From NCBI RefSeq assembly GCF_001047675.1, contig NZ_CP011975.1:186001-250000 (forward strand): DNA of 64,000 nucleotides. The letters are read 5' to 3'. The stretch's first letter is position 1. Each line of letters begins with the position of its first letter. The notes under the pieces were generated by a model. It was not told where the DNA came from. It was given only the letters and a program-made list of their open reading frames with translations, and did not search any database. The translations under genes and the position numbers were made by a program. Of the stretch, positions 58,596-64,000 are shown piece after piece. Origin of the DNA: Yersinia aleksiciae. Its GTDB lineage: Bacteria > Pseudomonadota > Gammaproteobacteria > Enterobacterales > Enterobacteriaceae.

Positions 58596-59372
58596 TTTAA
58601 TAATCCTGATATATAAAATGTATCACATTTCGATACTTAATCGACCTATAGGCTGACGCCTGTGGCTTAATTTCATTTATTATCTGTTTAAGAAGAATAA
58701 TATATGAATTTAATAATAATGTTGTCATTAGACGTTTTAAGCGTTTCTCTGTATATAAGATAAGATGTCGATCTGGTGTAGGAAAAATCCTACGGCACAG
58801 TTATTTATCGTCCTACGCACGCTTTATTTATCAAAAAAATAATTACCTTGCTAATTACGTGGAAATTAAACAGTAGCTTTATTGATCAATTTATTTCATT
58901 AAAGTCTAACTTTTAATATTGTCATTTTTCAATATGCATATTGAATCAGTACCTTGCTGAATAAATCACCTTTTATACTCAATATTTTATTATTTTATAT
59001 TGTGGTCATTCCTAATGAATTATTATCCGGGGTGCGATATAGGTACCTCAGAATTAAATTCGCTGCTCTTTGACACCCATTTCAATGAGTGTTTTGTCAC
59101 CATCGTCGATAACCTGACGTTATCGCCCCACGCAACAGACTTAGTGTGATAAGGATCGCTGAATCTTTTTTCTATAAGTGCTTGAATAATGGCAGTGTGC
59201 GAGGAATTCTCCCCCGCTAAAAGAGTATCTCCTCGGGTGTTTTCGAGGCGGCCTTTTCAACCGCTCATGTCTCTCTCCATGAAATGGTTGCGAACATGGC
59301 CCCTTTTGCGGCATGTTTACAACAACACCTCCCTGCTTTAGACGTTCGAATTATCACTTTGTGAGCAACCTG
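58596..59372. other. Region between fimbrial locus 2 and mtfA
   Basis: About 780 bases without a convincing gene. It is AT-rich up to about 59050 (fimbrial promoter side), then less so near mtfA. It should hold both divergent promoters. No clear known motif was found. Confidence 0.4.
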
Positions 59373-60143
59373 ATGATTAAGTGGCTGTGGAAAGCAAATC
59401 AACCGCAAGCGGAGATACTTGCGCAGTGGCATGAAGCCCTAAATATCCCCTTGTTAGCGCCGTTGAATGAGCAGGAGCAAGAGCGCCTGGTCTCTGTGGC
59501 AAGTCATCTGCTGCAACAAAAACGGCTAGTGCCGTTACAGGGGTTAGTTTTGACCCCACTGATGCAAGCTCGTCTTACACTGCTGTTCGCGCTGCCGGTC
59601 ATGGAACTGGGCGCCAAATGGTTAGATGGCTTTCATGAGGTGCTTATCTATCCTTCACCTTTTGTGGTTGAGGATGAGTGGCAAGATGATCTCGGCTTGG
59701 TGCATTCTGGTCAAACGGTACAATCTGGCCAGAGTTGGGAGCAGGGGCCGATTGTCCTGAATTGGCAAGATGTCCAAGATTCTTTTGATTTATCAGGCTT
59801 TAATTTGGTCATTCACGAGGCCGCACATAAGTTGGATATGCGTAATGGTGGCAACTCAAACGGTGTGCCGCCCATCGCCATGCGTGATGTCGCCTCGTGG
59901 GAGTATGACCTGCATCAGGCGATGGATAATATTCAAGATGAGATAGATATGGTGGGGGTTGAGGCCGCCAGCATGGATGCTTATGCCGCCAGTGACCCAG
60001 CGGAGTGTTTTGCCGTGCTATCTGAGTATTTTTTCAGCGCGCCTGAGTTATTGGAAGGCCGCTTCCCTGCGGTTTATCAACATTTTTGCGCTTTCTATCG
60101 CCAAGACCCGTTGGCCCGGCTGAAACGTTGGGAAAAACAATAG
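59373..60143 (+). CDS. mtfA: Mlc titration factor / zinc metallopeptidase MtfA
   Basis: MtfA is a cytoplasmic protein that binds and inactivates the repressor Mlc, thereby raising ptsG expression; it is also a zinc aminopeptidase. The 256-residue product has the zinc motif HEAAH at residues 148-152 and downstream [14 protein letters not shown], whose Glu is the likely third ligand. The ATG at 59373 (MIKWLWK) matches the family start; an in-frame ATG lies 20 codons upstream. Gene order mtfA then tRNA-Asn is familiar in enterobacteria. Confidence 0.92.
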   Translation: MIKWLWKANQPQAEILAQWHEALNIPLLAPLNEQEQERLVSVASHLLQQKRLVPLQGLVLTPLMQARLTLLFALPVMELGAKWLDGFHEVLIYPSPFVVEDEWQDDLGLVHSGQTVQSGQSWEQGPIVLNWQDVQDSFDLSGFNLVIHEAAHKLDMRNGGNSNGVPPIAMRDVASWEYDLHQAMDNIQDEIDMVGVEAASMDAYAASDPAECFAVLSEYFFSAPELLEGRFPAVYQHFCAFYRQDPLARLKRWEKQ

Positions 60144-60251
60144 CGCCGTTTGGCCCTCGATTGCTCAGATGCTGAGCAGTCGATCCAAATGCACTCATTT
60201 AACGTTGACAGTCACAGGCATGCTAGATATCATGCGCCCCGTTCACACGAT

Positions 60252-60327
60252 TCCTCTGTAGTTCAGTCGGTAGAACGGCGGACTGTTAATCCGTATGTCA
60301 CTGGTTCGAGTCCAGTCAGAGGAGCCA
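60252..60327 (+). tRNA. asnT: tRNA-Asn (GUU)
   Basis: A 76-base tRNA with acceptor stem TCCTCTG/CAGAGGA, the anticodon GTT at 60285-60287, T-loop GTTCGAGTCC and encoded GCCA end. It is essentially identical to E. coli tRNA-Asn. Asn tRNA genes are integration sites for the Yersinia high-pathogenicity island; here no integrase follows. The asn gene letter is arbitrary. Confidence 0.98.
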
Positions 60328-60336
60328 AATTAGAGA

Positions 60337-60362
60337 AGCCCGCTTAGGTCACTAAGCGGGCT
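60337..60362 (+). terminator. Terminator of tRNA-Asn
   Basis: AGCCCGCTTAG and CTAAGCGGGCT form a perfect 11-base stem with a 4-base loop followed by TTTTGTTTT, 9 bases after the tRNA. Confidence 0.93.
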
Positions 60363-60397
60363 TTTTGTTTTATTGCTTTATCAAAGCAAAAAGCAAC

Positions 60398-60652
60398 TTA
60401 TCTGATCCTGATCCGCTTCTTGCGATCAATTAGGTTACCCGCCTCATCATAATACCGGCTAGGCCAAATCTCTGAGGGATGGATATTCAACACTGCCGCG
60501 ATCAGAAATTCGCCCTTTGGCCACGGGCACTTCAGCGTATTCGCCAATGTTGATGATTTCAAACCCGCTTGACGAGAGATAAAGGCCAACGAAGTCTTCT
60601 TCTTATGCAAGCTCGCAATAATATCTGCCTGATGCCAATCACTTTTATCCAT
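60398..60652 (-). CDS. Ner/Nlp (SfsB)-like DNA-binding regulator
   Basis: An 84-residue protein whose sequence WHQADIIASLHKKKTSLAFISRQAGLKSSTLANTLKCPWPKGEFLIAAVLNIHPSEIWPSRY matches the winged helix-turn-helix of phage Mu Ner and its bacterial relative Nlp/SfsB. Its C-terminus is basic (RKKRIRIR). It is divergent from the XRE-like gene, with two inverted repeats between them. It could be domesticated from a Mu-like phage. Targets are unknown. Confidence 0.85.
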   Translation of the reverse strand: MDKSDWHQADIIASLHKKKTSLAFISRQAGLKSSTLANTLKCPWPKGEFLIAAVLNIHPSEIWPSRYYDEAGNLIDRKKRIRIR

Positions 60653-60682
60653 AAAAGTACCTTCCTTTTTTGACGTAAACAG

Positions 60683-60702
60683 AAAAACCAGTCACGGTTT
60701 TT
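60683..60702. promoter_or_regulatory. Inverted repeat 1 in the regulator gap
   Basis: AAAAACC and GGTTTTT form a perfect 7-base inverted repeat with a 6-base gap, 31 bases upstream of the Ner-like gene. It is a candidate operator. Confidence 0.4.
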
Positions 60703-60707
60703 CACCC

Positions 60708-60731
60708 AGAGTTAGCGACTTTAGTAACTCT
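60708..60731. promoter_or_regulatory. Inverted repeat 2 in the regulator gap
   Basis: AGAGTTA and TAACTCT form a perfect 7-base inverted repeat with a 10-base gap. It lies centrally between the divergent regulator genes and is a candidate operator. Confidence 0.4.
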
Positions 60732-60796
60732 AAATAAAATCAATCTTAAGGAATGCTAAAGATGTCGTCAATATAGATGTTCACGGCAAAAAACTG

Positions 60797-61069
60797 ATGA
60801 TCCCTAAACGTTTGAAAACAGCTCGTTTAAAGGCAAACCTGACGCAAGAAAAACTGGGCGTGCTTGCTGGTATTGATGAAGCAACCGCTTATTCTCGGAT
60901 GTCTCATTATGAGAGCGGCACTCACCGCCCAACATTTGAGACTGTTTGTGCCTTTGCCCGCGTGCTGAATGTCCCCGAAAGCTATTTTTATACCCTCGAT
61001 GATAGCTTTGCTGAAGCACTGCTTGAGCTGCACGAAAACCACGAAGCGCGCTGGCATCCCGAGAAATAA
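60797..61069 (+). CDS. XRE-family helix-turn-helix protein
   Basis: A 90-residue protein that is almost entirely a Cro/CI-type helix-turn-helix domain (IPKRLKTARLKANLTQEKLGVLAGIDEATAYSRMSHYESGTHRPTFETVCAFARVLNVPESYFY) with a short acidic tail. The start may be ATG 60797. No toxin partner is adjacent on the same strand. Arrangement with the divergent Ner-like gene resembles a small genetic switch. Confidence 0.88.
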   Translation: MIPKRLKTARLKANLTQEKLGVLAGIDEATAYSRMSHYESGTHRPTFETVCAFARVLNVPESYFYTLDDSFAEALLELHENHEARWHPEK

Positions 61070-61169
61070 AGTCGATTTTAAATCATTGCGTTATAAATAG
61101 AATTAGCGGTTTTACGTGTAAGGGAATCTTAGCGAGAAGCACACGTCATCGGCGTCGATAGCATCAAGA

Positions 61170-61919
61170 TTAATAAGCAATAAATGTTTGAATATCATTG
61201 TCATTAACCGTGAAACAGCCCGTAAAACAGCGGCCCGCGGGGAAATCATCACTTAAACCGCGTAATAGCTGCAATTCAAAGCGCCCTGAGACCAGCGAAT
61301 AGCTAATGAGACGCGCCTCAAGAAAATCAAAGTAGCGACCCAGTTGTGGATATATCGCTTTAAATAAGCTCTCTTTGGCTGAAAAGGCTAACGTCAGTAG
61401 ATGGTTGAAAGGCAATGGGCCTTCCTGAGAATCGCGGTACTCCTCCTCACTGAGAATGCCGGGCCACAGATCTTTGGCCCTTTCCACAGGAATCAACCCT
61501 TCGATATCCAGCCCAACACCATGGGCAGCGCGGCTTTCAGTTAATGGCCCTACAGCGGGAGTGATGACTTGAGCCGAGCATAAAGCACGTTGGCTGTTAT
61601 GGCTGATGCTACCAATTAGGCCGGTGGGCCACAGTGGTGCACGATCCAGTCCATTGGTCAGTGGATAGTCGCGGATTTCCAGCATATTCAGAACTTGGCG
61701 GGCCACAAAGCGCCCGGCCAGATATTCAGCACGCCGCTTATTCACGGCTTTGTGCAAGCTACTGGGAAACGCAATGCCGTAGACAGCAAAGAGTTCATCC
61801 CGGTATTCATTGACATCAAAATCGCATTTCGCCAACACGCCGTGAAACAGTGGCTGACCATTCAAACCGCTGGCGGGCAGTGCGGCAAAGGTAAAGTTAC
61901 GGATAAATACCGACGTCAC
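61170..61919 (-). CDS. 4'-Phosphopantetheinyl transferase, EntD type
   Basis: This enzyme attaches the 4'-phosphopantetheine arm of CoA to carrier proteins of peptide, polyketide or siderophore synthases. The 249-residue product has the three family motifs: GSISH (His107), the metal-binding VGLDIE (Asp138, Glu140), and FSAKESLFK (residues 179-187). No synthase or siderophore gene is in the window, so the substrate is elsewhere in the genome. Three codons after the Met are consistent with a modest start signal. Confidence 0.9.
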   Translation of the reverse strand: MTSVFIRNFTFAALPASGLNGQPLFHGVLAKCDFDVNEYRDELFAVYGIAFPSSLHKAVNKRRAEYLAGRFVARQVLNMLEIRDYPLTNGLDRAPLWPTGLIGSISHNSQRALCSAQVITPAVGPLTESRAAHGVGLDIEGLIPVERAKDLWPGILSEEEYRDSQEGPLPFNHLLTLAFSAKESLFKAIYPQLGRYFDFLEARLISYSLVSGRFELQLLRGLSDDFPAGRCFTGCFTVNDNDIQTFIAY

Positions 61920-62032
61920 AAATTATCCTAATCCTATTGATTCATCGGCTTTATAGTAGTAGTTAACCTTCGCCACCACAATATTAGAACCCTGTCTAAC
62001 CACATAACTTGTTGTCAGAACAGGATTTTAAC

Positions 62033-63496
62033 TCAGTACCATAGGCTCATGATTGGCCAGCCGACCAGCAGCAGCATGGAGATATAGAACACCCCCATGA
62101 TCCCGCCCAACCGCCAGTAATCTTTCGATTTCACATAGCCGCAGCCATAGATAATCACACCAGGGCCGGTGGCGTAAGGTGTCAGCACCCCCATGATGCC
62201 GATAGAGAGCACCAGCAACATGGATAGATGCTCCATCGGCACACCACTCAACCCTTTACCTACCGCCAAAATCACTGGCAGCATAGTGGCCGTATGCGCA
62301 GATAAACTGGCAAACAGGTAGTGAGAGAAGTAGAACACCAGTACCAGCGCCACCACCGTCATCGTCGGTGAGAAACCGTCCAGATGAGTGCTCATGGTGT
62401 TGGCAAACCAATCGATGAAGCCGGAACGGGTCAGGCCGTTTGCCATCACCACCAGTGTCGCCAGGTTAACTAAGGTGTTCCAAGCGCTGGAGTATTTGGT
62501 GATATCTTTCCACGACACCACATGCAGCGCCAACATTAGGGATACGGCCAGCAAGCCGACTGCCGTCGCATCAATAAATGCGCCACCAAACACCCATAAG
62601 CACAAGCTTAGTAGCACTAATCCGATCAGAATCATCTCTTTGCGAGTCAGTGCCCCCATCTCATTCAGTGCTGTTTGCGCCCACGCCGCCACTTCATTAC
62701 TTTTCGTCACGCCGGGTTTATACAGCACATAAGAGAGCCAAGGTGCCACGATCAGCAAAATTAACCCAACCGGCAAGAATGCCAAGAACCACTGCATCCA
62801 ACCGATATGGACACCAGCGATCTTATTCACAAACTCGATACCCAACACGTTAGGTGCCGCGCCCGTCACAAACATGGAGGAGCTGATACTGGTACCAATC
62901 ACCATCATCCACATCAGATAGCCGCCAATGCGCCGTGACGACGGATCATTAGGGAAGGAATCGAACAGCGGCGGTAAGTTTTTCACCACCGGGAACACAG
63001 TGCCACCGGTACGGGCGGTGTTCGATGGCGTGAAAGGGGCCAACAGAATATCGATGATAACAATGGCATAGCCCAGTGTCAGGGTGCGCTTACCCATAAA
63101 CTTCACCATGAACAGGGCGATCCTGCGACCCAGTCCGGTGGCTTCATAGCCGAGAGCAAAGATAAATGCGCCGAAGACCAGCCAGACGGTGGTGCTGGAG
63201 AATCCTGCCAGCCCCCATTTCAATGACTCTTTACCGCCATTAAAGCCAGCATCAGCCACTTCTGCGGCGCTGAATAGCACCCAGTCAGAGCTGAGCACAC
63301 AAATCGTCACCGCGATAAAACTGATCGCCGTGGCGGGGATCGGCTCTAAAATCATACCCACAATCATGGCGACAAAAATCGCGAAATAGCGCCATGCTTG
63401 AGGGGGCATTCCTTCTGGGGTCGGGATCAGCAGCAGAACGGCCAGCACCACAAAGGGCGCGAGCGCTTTCCATAATTTCTCTTGCGACTTCAACAT
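62033..63496 (-). CDS. citT: Citrate:succinate antiporter CitT
   Basis: CitT imports citrate in exchange for succinate during anaerobic citrate fermentation. The 487-residue protein (same length as E. coli CitT) has about 12 membrane segments. Family motifs include [34 protein letters not shown] and [24 protein letters not shown]. Its ATG lies inside the end of citG, with a 7-base overlap. The ribosome binding site AGGAGT lies within citG. Confidence 0.95.
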   Translation of the reverse strand: MLKSQEKLWKALAPFVVLAVLLLIPTPEGMPPQAWRYFAIFVAMIVGMILEPIPATAISFIAVTICVLSSDWVLFSAAEVADAGFNGGKESLKWGLAGFSSTTVWLVFGAFIFALGYEATGLGRRIALFMVKFMGKRTLTLGYAIVIIDILLAPFTPSNTARTGGTVFPVVKNLPPLFDSFPNDPSSRRIGGYLMWMMVIGTSISSSMFVTGAAPNVLGIEFVNKIAGVHIGWMQWFLAFLPVGLILLIVAPWLSYVLYKPGVTKSNEVAAWAQTALNEMGALTRKEMILIGLVLLSLCLWVFGGAFIDATAVGLLAVSLMLALHVVSWKDITKYSSAWNTLVNLATLVVMANGLTRSGFIDWFANTMSTHLDGFSPTMTVVALVLVFYFSHYLFASLSAHTATMLPVILAVGKGLSGVPMEHLSMLLVLSIGIMGVLTPYATGPGVIIYGCGYVKSKDYWRLGGIMGVFYISMLLLVGWPIMSLWY

Positions 63497-64000
63497 AAAG
63501 AGACTCCTATAACACCGTTATTATTTTTGTGAGCGGGATGGTGAGGGAACTGCGCCAGCAACCAGGTCAAGATCAGCAGGTCAGCACTGCCGCCAGGGCT
63601 CAGGTTGCGAGCGATACATTGGGCGTCAAACTCTTGCACCCGCCTCTGGCTGAGGGGGTCACCCATCCCTGCCGGTGAGAGTGAAGCCAGAATTTCCGTC
63701 GCCTGTTGTTGTAGCCATTGCAGCCCCGCCATACCGCCACGGGAGACCACATTGGTATCGCGGTTGACGGACATCAAAATCAGCAAGGTGTGCAATAGGG
63801 CGTGATCAGGTTGCGTACCAGCAGCTAACAAGCGCTGATACGCAGGTAAGGCATGGGTTAATACGGTGGCGAAGCCCGATTCCGCCTCACCACGTGCGCC
63901 CGTCAGTCCATGTTGATAGAACAAGCGTTGCCCCGCTGTTTGCTGTGGGTTGGTCTGGCACAGCTCCCGTTGGGTCAGCCCGCAGCAGAGACTCGCTGCC
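63490..64000 (-). CDS. citG: Triphosphoribosyl-dephospho-CoA synthase CitG (C-terminal part)
   Basis: CitG makes the precursor of the citrate lyase prosthetic group. About 169 C-terminal codons are visible, with the start off the right edge. The conserved [30 protein letters not shown] and [10 protein letters not shown] segments identify it. It is upstream of citT, as in the citCDEFXGT order of E. coli. The terminal residues [10 protein letters not shown] come from the citT overlap region. Confidence 0.93.
   Translation of the reverse strand, partial: AASLCCGLTQRELCQTNPQQTAGQRLFYQHGLTGARGEAESGFATVLTHALPAYQRLLAAGTQPDHALLHTLLILMSVNRDTNVVSRGGMAGLQWLQQQATEILASLSPAGMGDPLSQRRVQEFDAQCIARNLSPGGSADLLILTWLLAQFPHHPAHKNNNGVIGVSLC

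Noticed and set aside
60150..60347. 65-codon plus-strand ORF
   Set aside because: It runs through the tRNA-Asn gene.

Overview
The window looks like a chromosomal segment of a Yersinia species, probably of the Y. enterocolitica group rather than Y. pestis. The evidence is gene content and order: flg, flh, che and mot genes run contiguously into an intact flhDC; mgtCB, a lacI-lacZ pair, a Kdo hydroxylase, an AppA-type phytase, two chaperone-usher loci, mtfA-tRNA-Asn and citG-citT follow. An ERIC-type repeat also fits an enterobacterium. The species call is inference from recognised protein families, since no database search was possible.

Region 1 (1-26.3 kb) is a motility and chemotaxis block. 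The flgBCDEFGHIJ operon (minus; flgJ runs off the left edge) diverges from flgAMN (plus). flgAMN converges with flhBAE, which lies downstream of cheRBYZ. Two chemoreceptor genes sit upstream of cheRBYZ and are preceded by a well-conserved sigma-28 promoter. Upstream again are motAB-cheAW, and the master regulator flhDC stands at the top. A roughly 1 kb regulatory region with a perfect CRP site separates flhDC from uspC. A hairpin-rich probable repeat lies between cheW and the first receptor gene, and an ERIC element lies between cheB and cheY.

Region 2 (27.3-47 kb) holds metabolic and stress genes: uspC, curA, the magnesium and virulence operon mgtCB with a canonical PhoP box and candidate leader peptides, a third chemoreceptor with its own sigma-28 promoter, dsrB, a cspC/cspE-type cold-shock gene, lacI and lacZ with a clear lac operator but no lacY, a quinone-oxidoreductase-like gene, a YlaC-family membrane protein, an Lrp-type regulator beside kdoO, a 66-residue unknown, appA phytase, and a 30-codon predicted membrane peptide whose start region lies in an inverted repeat.

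Region 3 (47-58.6 kb) contains two chaperone-usher fimbrial loci on the minus strand. The first has a major pilin, two chaperones, an usher and a two-domain tip adhesin. The second has an usher, a chaperone and two paralogous DUF1120-type subunits, resembling the Yhc (beta) group.

Region 4 (58.6-64 kb) contains mtfA, tRNA-Asn(GUU), a divergent pair of small DNA-binding regulators (Ner/Nlp-like and XRE-like), an EntD-type phosphopantetheinyl transferase, and the end of a citrate fermentation operon (citG partial, citT).

Most of the window is recognisable enterobacterial core or accessory genome, and no clearly new multi-gene system was seen. The most interesting signals are small or regulatory: a candidate secreted 50-residue peptide between flgN and flhE, a C7 tract in the spacer of a chemoreceptor sigma-28 promoter, a long low-complexity tail on MotB, the mgtC leader, a short LacI paired with a single operator and no permease gene, and the hairpin over the 30-codon gene.
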